Origin: Thalassospira alkalitolerans
GTDB taxonomy: Bacteria > Pseudomonadota > Alphaproteobacteria > Rhodospirillales > Thalassospiraceae
Reading direction: 5' to 3'
Assembly: GCF_002115745.1 (NCBI RefSeq)
Contig: NZ_JFKB01000005.1
Span: 62,001 to 126,000, forward strand
Length of the DNA stretch: 64,000 nucleotides
The position numbers were made by a program, and so were the translations under genes. A model generated the notes under the pieces. The model saw only the letters and a list, made by a program, of their open reading frames with translations, made no database searches and had not been told where the DNA came from. Shown here piece after piece: positions 25,933-34,789 of the stretch. Position 1 is the stretch's first letter. Each line of letters begins with the position of its first letter.

Positions 25933-27915
25933 CTAAACGTCGATGTCTTCGACGAAGCGGGCGTGTTCCTGAATGAACTGGAACCGAAGTTCCGGTTTTT
26001 TGCCCATCAGGCGATTGACCAAATCTTTGGTTTGATCGCGCGCATCGGGTTCGGCGGCATCGGGCAGGCAGACGCGCAGCAAGGTGCGTTTTTTCGGTGC
26101 CATTGTTGTTTCACGCAATTGCGGCGGCGGCATTTCGCCCAGACCTTTAAAGCGTGAAATTTCGGCTTTTTGGCTGCGTTTGAACTCGGTATCGAGCAGT
26201 TCTTCTTTTTCGGCGTCATCCATCGCATAAATGCTTTTGCCGCCCTGGGTAATCCGGTAAAGCGGCGGCATCGCCAGATAGAGATTGCCGTTTTCAATCA
26301 GCGGCGTCATTTCCTGATAGAAGAAAGTCATCAGCAGCGATGCGATATGCGCGCCATCGACGTCTGCATCGGTCATGATGATGACGCGTTCATAGCGCAG
26401 ATCGGCAATGCGGAAATCGGACCCGGAACCGCAGCCAAAGGCTTCGATCATGTCCTTGATTTCCTGATTGGCCATCATTTTTTCGCGCGTCGCAGAGGCG
26501 ACGTTGAGGATTTTACCGCGCAGCGGCAAAACAGCCTGTGTTTCACGGTCACGTGCCTGTTTGGCAGAACCACCAGCAGAATCCCCTTCGACCAGGAAGA
26601 TTTCAGTGCCAGCCGCGATGGAACGCGAACAATCGGCAAGCTTACCCGGAAGACGCAGACGACGTGTTGCCGATTGACGTTTGGTTTCTTTCTTTTCCTT
26701 GTTGCGACGGCGTTCTTCGGCGCGGAAAATGATGCTTTCAAGCAAACGCTTGGCGTTTTCCGTGTCCCCGGTCAGCCAGTGATCAAAATGGTCACGCACA
26801 GCGGTTTCAACCAGTTTGGTTGCCGATGCGGTGCCAAGTTTTTCTTTGGTCTGGCCTTGGAATTGCGGATCGGAAATAAACACCGACAGCATGATACAGC
26901 CGCCACCAAAGACGTCTTCGGCGGTGATGGATGCGGCCTTTTTCTGGCCGACCATATCGCCATAGGATTTGATCGCTTTGGTCAGGGCATAGCGGAAACC
27001 GGCTTCGTGCGTGCCGCCAAGCGGGGTCGGGACGGTGTTACAATAGGAATGGAAATAACCTTCGCCGCCATTGGGCCAGGCAATTGCCCATTCAACCCGT
27101 CCGGTGCTTTCGGCAAATTTGGCTTCGCCCGCGAACGGACGTTCGGTTACCAGATCACGACCTTCGATGGTCATATTCAGGTAATCCAGAATCCCGTTGG
27201 GGAATTTCAGGACTTCGTTCTGCGGGGTCGGGTCATCGCTGGTAAGCAGGATTGGATCGACCGACCAGCGGATTTCAACGCCCTTGAACAGATAGGCCTT
27301 GGACCGCGCCATGCGGAAAATGGTCGCTGGTTTCAGTTTGGCCCGGTTGCCGAAGATTTCGGGATCGGGGCGGAAAATGACCGTGGTGCCGCGACGGTTG
27401 CTAACCGCACCGCCGTCTTGCAACGGACCCAGCGGGGTACCCTTGGAATATTCCTGAAACACCAGTTTGCGATCACGTGCGACTTCGACACGGAATTTGT
27501 CGGTCAGCGCGTTCACCACCGACATACCCACCCCGTGCAAACCGCCCGAGGTTTCATATGACTTGCCCGAGAATTTACCCCCCGAATGCAGCGTCGTCAG
27601 AATGACTTCGAGTGCTGATTTGTCAGGGAATTTCGGATGTGGATCGGTTGGAATACCGCGCCCGTTATCGCGCACCATGACGGTGTTGTCGGGCCGGAGT
27701 TCCAGCTCGATCCAGTCGGCATAGCCGGCGACGGCCTCATCCATCGAGTTATCGAGAATCTCGGCAACCAGGTGATGCAATGCGGCATCATCCGTGCCCC
27801 CGATATACATACCAGGGCGGCGGCGCACAGGCTCCAAGCCTTCGAGAACTTCAATATCCTTGGCGGAATAGTCGTTGGAGGTCGATTGGTTTGATTCTTC
27901 GAAAAGGTCGGTCAT
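25933..27915 (-). CDS. parE: DNA topoisomerase IV subunit B
   Basis: A 660-residue GHKL ATPase/TOPRIM protein that pairs with ParC to decatenate replicated chromosomes. The ATP site shows ILDNSMDEAVAG, RDNGRGIPTD and GGLHGVGMSVVNAL. The TOPRIM part shows EGDSAGGSAKQARDR and DADVDGAHIASLL, and the C-terminus has SRFKGLGEMPPPQL. Length and the absence of a GyrB-specific insertion agree with ParE rather than GyrB. It is a single-gene unit; parC is not in the window. Confidence 0.96.
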   Translation of the reverse strand: MTDLFEESNQSTSNDYSAKDIEVLEGLEPVRRRPGMYIGGTDDAALHHLVAEILDNSMDEAVAGYADWIELELRPDNTVMVRDNGRGIPTDPHPKFPDKSALEVILTTLHSGGKFSGKSYETSGGLHGVGMSVVNALTDKFRVEVARDRKLVFQEYSKGTPLGPLQDGGAVSNRRGTTVIFRPDPEIFGNRAKLKPATIFRMARSKAYLFKGVEIRWSVDPILLTSDDPTPQNEVLKFPNGILDYLNMTIEGRDLVTERPFAGEAKFAESTGRVEWAIAWPNGGEGYFHSYCNTVPTPLGGTHEAGFRYALTKAIKSYGDMVGQKKAASITAEDVFGGGCIMLSVFISDPQFQGQTKEKLGTASATKLVETAVRDHFDHWLTGDTENAKRLLESIIFRAEERRRNKEKKETKRQSATRRLRLPGKLADCSRSIAAGTEIFLVEGDSAGGSAKQARDRETQAVLPLRGKILNVASATREKMMANQEIKDMIEAFGCGSGSDFRIADLRYERVIIMTDADVDGAHIASLLMTFFYQEMTPLIENGNLYLAMPPLYRITQGGKSIYAMDDAEKEELLDTEFKRSQKAEISRFKGLGEMPPPQLRETTMAPKKRTLLRVCLPDAAEPDARDQTKDLVNRLMGKKPELRFQFIQEHARFVEDIDV

Positions 27916-28210
27916 GCCCCGGAACGCAACTTCTTTTATTGTGTTAAAACAAGGTCCAACACCGAATCTCTGTTGATCGATTTTACGGGGTTGGATGCCT
28001 TAAGACTTAACGAGTATCATATGTCGTTTGATACGGCCCATAAAAATGTTTTTTGGCTTCAAATACAAGCGGTGGTCTTGAGTGGGGATCACTATTTTGT
28101 TGTGGCAATGCGAAAAACGGTACTGAAAGCCGTGATAAGAACCGTGACCGGGAGGTCCAAAAATAATATAGGCCCGCAGAAATGATGTGGCCCAGACAGG
28201 AGTAAGTCTG

Positions 28211-28636
28211 ATGGTGAATGAGAGCGATAACACACATAACAGCGATAACACCATGCCGCGTGGTGATATGTGCACCCGGACCCTTGCCATGCCCGCCGAC
28301 ACCAATCCAAGTGGCGATATTTTCGGTGGCTGGCTGATGTCGCAGATGGATATCGCGGGCGGGGTGATGGCAAGCCAGATTGCCGAGGGCCGCGTTGCGA
28401 CGATTGCGGTTGATGCCATGACGTTTCATCGCCCGGTCTATGTCGGCGATGTTGTCTGCGTTTACGGCGATATCGAACGGATCGGCAATACATCGATGGT
28501 GCTGCATCTTGAAAGCTGGGTGCTGCGCCGTAATCAGCCGCCGCGCATCAAAGTGACCGAGGCGACCTTTACCTTTGTCGCGATCGATGCCGAAGGCCGC
28601 CCGCGCCCGGTGCGCAAGGATGAAGCCAGCGTTTAA
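28211..28636 (+). CDS. Acyl-CoA thioesterase (hotdog fold, YciA-like)
   Basis: A 141-residue hotdog thioesterase hydrolysing acyl-CoA. The family pattern PADTNPSGDIFGGWLMSQMD and VDAMTFHRPVYVGDVVCVYG is clear. The ATG at 28211 is chosen for AGGAG nine bases upstream; a GTG at 28187 is in frame but poorly placed. It is followed 29 bases later by a small exported protein gene, probably in the same transcript. The chain-length preference is unknown. Confidence 0.9.
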   Translation: MVNESDNTHNSDNTMPRGDMCTRTLAMPADTNPSGDIFGGWLMSQMDIAGGVMASQIAEGRVATIAVDAMTFHRPVYVGDVVCVYGDIERIGNTSMVLHLESWVLRRNQPPRIKVTEATFTFVAIDAEGRPRPVRKDEASV

Positions 28637-28665
28637 AAACACCAGATAGTTTCAGGAGCCCCGCC

Positions 28666-29079
28666 ATGAAATCCAAGCCGATGGTAAATGTTATTTTTGC
28701 AATTGTGATGCTGGCAGGCGGGGCTTTTAATTCGTTTGCACAGGCGGGTGAGGCCGATGCGGTTGGTGTATCGGTAACGCGTGATAGCCAGAACACATAT
28801 CGGTTTTCAGTGATGGTCGCCCATGACGATAGCGGCTGGGATCATTATGCCGATGCCTGGCAGGTGATCGGGCGGGAGGGAGCCATTCTGGGGCAACGTA
28901 TCCTTGCCCATCCCCATGAAAACGAACAGCCCTTTACCCGATCATTGTCCGGTGTGGAAATACCCAGCAATATCGAAAGTGTTACCATCCGCGCTCGTGA
29001 TCTTGTGCACGGCTTTGGCGGAGCGGAGATGGTTGTTCGTCTGCCCGGTGTAGTCGGGGATACGGTAAAACAGCAGTAA
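28666..29079 (+). CDS. Small exported protein of unknown function
   Basis: The 137-residue product has a clear signal peptide (hydrophobic VNVIFAIVMLAGGAF, cleavage near SFAQA-GE). The mature part is a compact domain with FSVMVAHDDSGWDHYADAW and a C-terminal segment EMVVRLPGVVGDTV. AGGAG lies seven bases before the start. The last 28 codons and the following terminator recur in degraded form at 31029-31142, so this family was once duplicated here. I recognise no named family. Confidence 0.75.
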   Translation: MKSKPMVNVIFAIVMLAGGAFNSFAQAGEADAVGVSVTRDSQNTYRFSVMVAHDDSGWDHYADAWQVIGREGAILGQRILAHPHENEQPFTRSLSGVEIPSNIESVTIRARDLVHGFGGAEMVVRLPGVVGDTVKQQ

Positions 29080-29080
29080 T

Positions 29081-29112
29081 GCAAAAGGCAGCGAAATTTC
29101 GCTGCCTTTTGC
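29081..29112. terminator. Perfectly palindromic bidirectional terminator
   Basis: The 32 bases form one perfect palindrome with 16-base half GCAAAAGGCAGCGAAA. It starts directly after the stop codon of the exported-protein gene and also lies 50 bases beyond the convergent SDR gene. Confidence 0.9.
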
Positions 29113-29161
29113 GCGAATGCCCCTGCGGTTTATACCCAAGGGCAAAGGGGATGGCGGTGCG

Positions 29162-29911
29162 TTACCATTCTTGCTGTGTCGGCATGATGAACAATTCTGC
29201 CAGATCAACGTGTGCCGGTGCCTGAAGGGCATAAAGAAGGGCATCTGCGATATCCTCGCCTTCAAGGAAGGTCATCTGTTTGCGCAGGTCTTCCATTTGC
29301 TGACGCAGGGCGAGGTCGCTGATCTGTTCGAACAGTTCGGTTGATACGGCACCCGGCTGGATGCAGGTTACGCGGATATTGTGCTTGTTCCCGACTTCCA
29401 TGCGCAGACCGTCCGAAAAGGCGGTTACGGCATGTTTGGTTGCGCAATATACAGTCAGGCCCTTGAATACCTTGCGCCCCGCAATCGAAGAGGTGTTGAA
29501 GACATGGCCCGACTTTTGTTTGATCATGTGAGGCAGGGCTGCGGCGGTGGTATTTAGCAATCCCTTTAGGTTCACATCGACCATGCGATGCCATTCATCT
29601 GTCTTGAATGTATCAATATCAGAAAGTGGCATCAGGCCCGCATTGTTGAACAGGATATCGATGGTTCCATGCGCCTCGACCAGCCGGGCGACACCGGTTT
29701 CAACCGCATCAGGATTGATCACATCCATCTCGATGGCCATGGCTTTGCCACCATCGGCCTCGATCTGATTTTTCAATTCGTTCAGACGATCCATGCGACG
29801 GGCGGCGATGCCGACGGTTACACCGGTCTGTGCCAGCTTGCGGGCAGTTGCGGCGCCAATGCCACTTGAGGCACCGGTGATCAAGGCAACTTTACCTTCA
29901 ATATTGGTCAT
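29162..29911 (-). CDS. Short-chain dehydrogenase/reductase
   Basis: A 249-residue classical SDR using NAD(P)H. The cofactor motif is TGASSGIGAATA and the structural motif NNAGLMPLSD. The catalytic Ser lies in FNTSSIAGRK and the Tyr/Lys pair in YCATKHAV. It resembles the YdfG/clavaldehyde-type group of small-molecule reductases. AGGAG lies eight bases upstream. The AraC-type regulator immediately upstream, in the same direction, probably controls it. The substrate is unknown. Confidence 0.9.
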   Translation of the reverse strand: MTNIEGKVALITGASSGIGAATARKLAQTGVTVGIAARRMDRLNELKNQIEADGGKAMAIEMDVINPDAVETGVARLVEAHGTIDILFNNAGLMPLSDIDTFKTDEWHRMVDVNLKGLLNTTAAALPHMIKQKSGHVFNTSSIAGRKVFKGLTVYCATKHAVTAFSDGLRMEVGNKHNIRVTCIQPGAVSTELFEQISDLALRQQMEDLRKQMTFLEGEDIADALLYALQAPAHVDLAELFIMPTQQEW

Positions 29912-30075
29912 TTTCAGGCTCCTGTTTCAAAGATTGAACCCGTCGGAACCATAAGGCGGTTCACCGGGGGCTTTCGACAGGAAGAACCTTAATGCCAGGG
30001 GATGTTCTTATCTTTTGGGGGATTGCGAAAACTATCGCGATATTGCGCAAATTTTCTTTGCGGATAAGGGGAAAA

Positions 30076-31017
30076 CTAATCCCGCCGGTATTCCCGTGGT
30101 GACAGGCCTGTTTCGCGTTTGAAAACCTGTGAAAAATGACCGGGGCTTTCATAGCCAACGGCAAGGGCGATTTCGAGGATGCTCATATTCGTTTCCAGCA
30201 AAAGCTGTTGGGCTTTTGCCATCTTTTGGTGGATGAAATATTGCGAGGGAGAAGTACCCGCTGATTTCTTGAACAGGCGGCTAAAGTGATAGGTGCTTGA
30301 ACCGGCTTCGCGGGCGCATTTTCCGAGATCAAATTTCTCGTCCAGATGGGTTTCCATATATGCCTGTACCCGGCGCAGTTTGAACGCGGGCAGTCTGGGG
30401 CCATCGGCGGGTTTGCGTGTGTCGGTTTGTGCGTATTTACGGATCAGGTGAACGGCCAGACTTTGGGCGATGCCCTGAATGTACAAATGGTTTTCCGGCT
30501 GTGGGGCTTGAATCTCCTGATTTATCAGGTGTAGCAACTGTGAAATCGTTTCATCGTGTGCGCCCGAAATATCGGGAAGGGTGACATGGCTTTTTCCCTG
30601 TCCCAGCAGATCGCGGGCAACGGTTTTAATCAGCGGAATGGACAGGTAAACATGCATCACCTGAAAGGGCTGATCGCCATGTGATTCCCAGCGCATTTCA
30701 TAGGGGGCAGGAGATTGGGTCAGGAAGAAATCACCAACCCGGACATCGGTCGACATCCATTTACCGCCCAGCTCGCGTTCTTCGACGGTTGCGGCACCAT
30801 TGATGACCCAGACGATCATCGGTTCGGCGACCGATGGCACAAGGAATGGTGCCTTGACCTTTTGATGTGAAAATATCTGGATATAGACATCTTTCCATGC
30901 CGCATTGTTGCCGCCCAGAAGGCTGTGCGTTTGCATGAAACGTTCCAGTCCTTCGGGCGATGTGCGAGCCGGAAGGTCGCTTTCTTTTGCCGGGGCAGGG
31001 ACGGAGGAATACGTCAT
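30076..31017 (-). CDS. AraC family transcriptional regulator
   Basis: A 313-residue regulator with an N-terminal cupin-like sensing domain (VWVINGAATVEERE, VGDFFLTQSPAPYEMRW) and a C-terminal double helix-turn-helix (about 210-310, with ILEIALAVGYESPGHFSQVF and RETGLSPREYRR). The start at 31017 directly abuts the remnant repeat at 31022-31142 and has no obvious ribosome site; an ATG at 30936 is an alternative start. It probably activates the SDR gene 164 bases downstream. Confidence 0.88.
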   Translation of the reverse strand: MTYSSVPAPAKESDLPARTSPEGLERFMQTHSLLGGNNAAWKDVYIQIFSHQKVKAPFLVPSVAEPMIVWVINGAATVEERELGGKWMSTDVRVGDFFLTQSPAPYEMRWESHGDQPFQVMHVYLSIPLIKTVARDLLGQGKSHVTLPDISGAHDETISQLLHLINQEIQAPQPENHLYIQGIAQSLAVHLIRKYAQTDTRKPADGPRLPAFKLRRVQAYMETHLDEKFDLGKCAREAGSSTYHFSRLFKKSAGTSPSQYFIHQKMAKAQQLLLETNMSILEIALAVGYESPGHFSQVFKRETGLSPREYRRD

Positions 31018-31021
31018 CTAT

Positions 31022-31112
31022 GTATACCCGTGATCTTGTTTGTTGCTTTGGCGAGGTGGAGATGGTCGTGCGCCTGCCCGATGTGGTCGGGAATACGGTA
31101 AAGCATCCGTAA
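31022..31112 (+). pseudogene. Remnant of a second copy of the exported-protein gene
   Basis: Bases 31029-31142 align without gaps to 28996-29109, with roughly 92 of 114 identical. Read on the plus strand, the remnant encodes RDLV, then EMVVRLPDVVGNTVK and a stop, matching the last 28 codons of the gene at 28666. Nothing upstream matches: the homology stops within a few bases of the AraC start codon. The fragment has no start and is not expected to be expressed. Confidence 0.8.
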
Positions 31113-31116
31113 TGAA

Positions 31117-31142
31117 AAAGGCAGCGATGTGACGCTGCCTTT
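31117..31142. terminator. Terminator retained in the duplicated remnant
   Basis: Arms AAAGGCAGCG and CGCTGCCTTT enclose a six-base loop. On the minus strand the hairpin is followed by TTTTTC and lies 37 bases beyond the dipeptidase stop codon. The remnant's terminator now appears to end the dipeptide operon. Confidence 0.8.
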
Positions 31143-31178
31143 GGGGATTGAGGCGCGGCCGGCGCAGGCGCCGGACGT

Positions 31179-32198
31179 TTAAACCGTCCAGCATTCCTTC
31201 GCCACGCGCAGGAAGTTTTCACCCATGATTTTATCGACATCGTCGGGGGTATAGCCTTCGACGATCAGGGCGTCGGCAAGAGCGGGGAGTTTTTTCGGAT
31301 CAAACACCGCCGCACCGCCCGCGCCGGGGCCATATCCGCGATGGGCGGGCCAGTAATAGGCGCGGTCTATGCCATCGGGGAAGTCATCGGTGCCCGGAAC
31401 ACTTGGCATGGTATCAAGACCGATGCCAACATGATCAATCCCGACCAGTTTCACCGCATAGTCGATATGGCGGATCATGTCGGGGACTTCGGGCGCATTG
31501 GGGGACTTGATGAAACGCTGAAAGCCGCAAATGCCGATGACGCCGCCGGTATCGGCACAGGCTTTGATCTGCTCATCATCAACGCAGCGTTCATGACCGC
31601 CCAGGACCTTTGGGTTGGCGTGGCTAAACACGACAGGTTTGGTCGAGACCTTCATGATATCAAGGCTGCTTTGGCGCCCGGTATGCGAGCAATCCATGAT
31701 CATGCCGCCCGCATTGGTCGCCTTGACCATTTCCCGGCCCAGATCGGTCAGCGGGATATCGGTATCGTGGCAGCCGCCTGCGACCGAATTATTGCGGTTA
31801 TAGGCAAAGTGGATCTGGGTGACGCCAAGCTTGGCAAAGACCGGGATCATTTCGGGCATGTCTTGCAACATTACCGATCCTTCAAGATCAAAGCCAACGC
31901 CGAGCAAGCCCTTGGACTTGGCGATTGCTAAATCATCAAAGCATTCAATCTGCATGTATTTATCTGGATGGGCGGCGATCTTGGCGCGGAAGGAGGCGAT
32001 CACGCGCATGATATGGGCTATGGAATTCATATCCATGCCGACATTCACACAGACATAATCAACATCGCCCGCAATATAATTGTCGAGCAGGCTGATCGGG
32101 GTTTTGACATCCAGCGGCAAACAGGCATGGGCATCCCAGATAAAGCCGGGACGATGACGGGTATTGGCCGTCGGGGCGGGGGCGGTGGTGACGTTCAT
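31179..32198 (-). CDS. Membrane dipeptidase (peptidase family M19)
   Basis: A 339-residue zinc dipeptidase of the renal dipeptidase family, cleaving dipeptides including L-D and D-amino-acid types. Features include FIWDAHACLPLD (the usual D-x-H zinc motif is D-A-H), GVGFDLEG, a MIMDCSHTGRQSSLDI segment, FSHANPKVL, and DHVGIGLD. No signal peptide is seen, so it is probably cytoplasmic. It is the last gene of the dpp-like operon, 30 bases after an ATPase gene, and likely hydrolyses the imported peptides. Confidence 0.9.
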   Translation of the reverse strand: MNVTTAPAPTANTRHRPGFIWDAHACLPLDVKTPISLLDNYIAGDVDYVCVNVGMDMNSIAHIMRVIASFRAKIAAHPDKYMQIECFDDLAIAKSKGLLGVGFDLEGSVMLQDMPEMIPVFAKLGVTQIHFAYNRNNSVAGGCHDTDIPLTDLGREMVKATNAGGMIMDCSHTGRQSSLDIMKVSTKPVVFSHANPKVLGGHERCVDDEQIKACADTGGVIGICGFQRFIKSPNAPEVPDMIRHIDYAVKLVGIDHVGIGLDTMPSVPGTDDFPDGIDRAYYWPAHRGYGPGAGGAAVFDPKKLPALADALIVEGYTPDDVDKIMGENFLRVAKECWTV

Positions 32199-32228
32199 CG
32201 GGGCGATGTCCTTTTGGTTTTGGTGCCG

Positions 32229-33002
32229 TTAATCCCAGTCAACGAAGCTGTCGACCACAGCGCGGTCATAACCCGCAGCCGCCTTGTAAAGCTGCTGAGA
32301 GTAGGGATGGTCAAGTTTGCCTTCGGCAAGCTGGGTGGCGGTGGCGCGTTCGACGATGCGGCCATGGTTCATGATGGCAATATCGTCGCACATATGGGCA
32401 ACTACGGCCAGATCGTGACTGACCATGATATAGGTCAGGCCCAGATCATGGCGCAAGCGCGTCAGAAGGTTAAGCACTTCGGCCTGGATCGACACATCAA
32501 GCGCCGAGGTTGGTTCATCAAGCAGCAGGATTTTTGGTTCCAGAATAAGCGCGCGTGCAATCGCAACGCGCTGGCGCTGACCACCGGAAAGCTGATGCGG
32601 GTAGCGGAACCGGAAGGAATTATCCAACCCGACCTGATTAAGGGCTTCGACTACGCGGGCATCGGAATTACCAAGCCCGTGAATATTGACCGGTTCGGTC
32701 AGGATGCGGTCGATGGTGTGACGCGGATGCAGGGAGCCGAACGGGTCCTGAAATACCATTTGTGCCAAGCGGTAAAACGCCTTGTCGCGGGTGCCGGTCA
32801 GTTCCTTGTTGTTGACCAGAATGTTGCCTTCCCAGTCATCTACAAGGCCGGTTACGGTACGCAGCACGGTCGATTTGCCCGAACCCGATTCGCCGACCAG
32901 CCCGAACGACCCATTGGCCGGGACCGAAATATCGACGTCTTTAAGCACGTGGTTGTCATCAAACCACGCGTTGAGTTTGCTGATATCAATCATGGCATTC
33001 AT
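32229..33002 (-). CDS. Dipeptide/oligopeptide ABC transporter ATP-binding protein (DppF/OppF-like)
   Basis: A 257-residue ABC ATPase. Walker A is GESGSGKST, the signature is LSGGQRQRVAIARAL, Walker B is [12 protein letters not shown], and the switch histidine is in VSHDLAVV. It lacks the long C-terminal oligopeptide extension of some DppF proteins. The start at 33002 has GGAGG eight bases upstream and lies three bases after the stop of the companion ATPase gene. With that companion it powers the DppBC-like permease. Confidence 0.92.
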   Translation of the reverse strand: MNAMIDISKLNAWFDDNHVLKDVDISVPANGSFGLVGESGSGKSTVLRTVTGLVDDWEGNILVNNKELTGTRDKAFYRLAQMVFQDPFGSLHPRHTIDRILTEPVNIHGLGNSDARVVEALNQVGLDNSFRFRYPHQLSGGQRQRVAIARALILEPKILLLDEPTSALDVSIQAEVLNLLTRLRHDLGLTYIMVSHDLAVVAHMCDDIAIMNHGRIVERATATQLAEGKLDHPYSQQLYKAAAGYDRAVVDSFVDWD

Positions 33003-33005
33003 TTT

Positions 33006-33848
33006 CTATGCCTCCGCCCAGCTTGCTTCGCGGGTCAGGACCGGTAATTCGGCGTGGTTCCCGTCCATTTTTGGCAGGCAGTTCAGAAGGCCCTTTGTAT
33101 AGGGGTGTTTGGCCTGATCGAGTTCGGATGCCCGGATTTCTTCGACCACGAGGCCCTGATACATCACCAGTACCCGGTCGCAGAAGCTTGAGACCAGTTG
33201 CAGATCGTGACTGATGAACACCAGCGCCATGCCGCGTTCACGTACCAGATCGTCAAGGATCGCCATCACTTGAAGCTGAACCGTGACATCAAGGGCCGAT
33301 GTTGGTTCATCGGCAATCAGGATTTCGGGATCGGGGATCAGCATCATGGCAATCATGACACGTTGGCCCATGCCGCCCGATACTTCGTGCGGATAGGCAT
33401 TGAACACGCGTTCCGGATCGCGGATTTTCACCGATTCAAGCATTTCAATCGCGCGGCGCTTGGCTTCTTTTGCGTTGACCTTGTGGTGTTCGCGGTAAGC
33501 CTCGATGATTTGATCGCCGATGGTCATCACCGGGTTCAGCGAGTATTTCGGGTCCTGCATGATCATGGAAATACGTGCACCGCGCACCTTGCGCCATGCA
33601 CGTGGTGTCAAATTGCGCAGGTCAAGATCGTGGAACTGCATCTGATCAGCGGTGATTTTGCCGTTTGGCGCGGTCAGGCCCAAAATGGCGCGCCCGGTCT
33701 GGGATTTACCGGACCCGGATTCGCCAACAATGCCAAGCCGTTCCCGGCCAAGATCAAAGGAAACACCGCGCACCGCATTGACCGGCCCTTTTGGGGTGGA
33801 AAATGTGATGGCAAGGTTTTTGACCGATAGAAGGGGTTCGTTACTCAT
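33006..33848 (-). CDS. Dipeptide/oligopeptide ABC transporter ATP-binding protein (DppD/OppD-like)
   Basis: The 280-residue partner ATPase has [10 protein letters not shown] as Walker A, a [15 protein letters not shown] signature and [12 protein letters not shown] as Walker B. The C-terminal segment [12 protein letters not shown] is typical of the DppD/OppD family. The ATG at 33848 is chosen because AAGGG lies about seven bases upstream; an in-frame TTG at 33854 is the alternative. It sits 12 bases after the permease gene in a five-gene transporter operon. Confidence 0.92.
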   Translation of the reverse strand: MSNEPLLSVKNLAITFSTPKGPVNAVRGVSFDLGRERLGIVGESGSGKSQTGRAILGLTAPNGKITADQMQFHDLDLRNLTPRAWRKVRGARISMIMQDPKYSLNPVMTIGDQIIEAYREHHKVNAKEAKRRAIEMLESVKIRDPERVFNAYPHEVSGGMGQRVMIAMMLIPDPEILIADEPTSALDVTVQLQVMAILDDLVRERGMALVFISHDLQLVSSFCDRVLVMYQGLVVEEIRASELDQAKHPYTKGLLNCLPKMDGNHAELPVLTREASWAEA

Positions 33849-33860
33849 ATTCAATCCCTT

Positions 33861-34784
33861 TTAATCCCCGCCACGCGGATCAAGTACATCGCGCAGGCCA
33901 TCGCCCAGCAGGTTAAAGCCAAGACTGACAACAAAGATCGCAATGCCCGGCACGGTCGATACCCACCACTGATCAAGCAGGAACTGACGGCCATCCGATA
34001 CCATAGCGCCCCATTCAGGCATCGGCGGTTGTGCGCCAAGACCAAGGAAACCAAGACCGGCCGCAATCAGGATCATCCCCGCCATATCAAGGGTGACACG
34101 GACGACCAGCGAACTGACGCACATTGGCATGATATGACCGATAATCAGTCCCCGGTTCGATACACCTTGTAAACGGGCAGCATCGATATAATCAGATTTG
34201 CGCACGGTGATGGTTTCCGCCCGTGCAATACGCGCATAGGGCGGCCAGGCGGTAATCGCAATCGCCAGAATCGCGTTTTCAATGCCCGGTCCAAGTGCCG
34301 AGACAAAGGCCAGTGCCAGGATCAGTTTCGGAAAAGCCAGAAAGATATCGGTGACGCGCATCAGAACAGCATCAACCCAGCCGCCAAAGAACCCCGCAGC
34401 CGTCCCGACCAGAAGGCCGACAGGGGCGGCGGTAATGGCGACAAGACCGACAATCAAAAGGGTGTATTGTGCGCCGTAAATCAGACGGGACAGAATATCA
34501 CGGCCCAACTGATCGGTACCAAACCAGTGTTCGGCACCGGGCGGCTGGATACGGTTAGCCAGATCGGCAGCCAATGGATCATAGGGGGCCAGAAGCGGGG
34601 CGAAAATCGTCACAAGGATCAAGCCCATCACAATTGACAGCCCGATCATGGCAAGCTTGTTTTCCGTCAGTTTCAGCCAGCCCAGCCATGTACGGCCGCA
34701 TTTGGCCTGAAAGCGTGATTGCGGCGTGTCCGAGGTTAGCCATTGCATCAGGCCCGGTTTGACGGTGGTGGTGTGTGAATTCAT
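33861..34784 (-). CDS. Dipeptide ABC transporter permease (DppC-like)
   Basis: A 307-residue inner-membrane permease with about six helices. The N-terminal part has the family pattern FAPLLAPYDPLAADL and HWFGTDQLGRDILSRLIYGA. The EAA loop that contacts the ATPase is seen around YIDAARLQGVSNRGLIIGHI. It is six bases from the other permease gene in the same operon. Confidence 0.93.
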   Translation of the reverse strand: MNSHTTTVKPGLMQWLTSDTPQSRFQAKCGRTWLGWLKLTENKLAMIGLSIVMGLILVTIFAPLLAPYDPLAADLANRIQPPGAEHWFGTDQLGRDILSRLIYGAQYTLLIVGLVAITAAPVGLLVGTAAGFFGGWVDAVLMRVTDIFLAFPKLILALAFVSALGPGIENAILAIAITAWPPYARIARAETITVRKSDYIDAARLQGVSNRGLIIGHIMPMCVSSLVVRVTLDMAGMILIAAGLGFLGLGAQPPMPEWGAMVSDGRQFLLDQWWVSTVPGIAIFVVSLGFNLLGDGLRDVLDPRGGD

Positions 34785-34789
34785 TTAAT

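Noticed and set aside
26170-27561. 463-codon plus-strand frame
   Set aside because: Antisense to parE, whose motifs are intact; an artefact of codon bias.
31968-33047. 359-codon plus-strand frame
   Set aside because: Antisense to the dipeptidase and ATPase genes.
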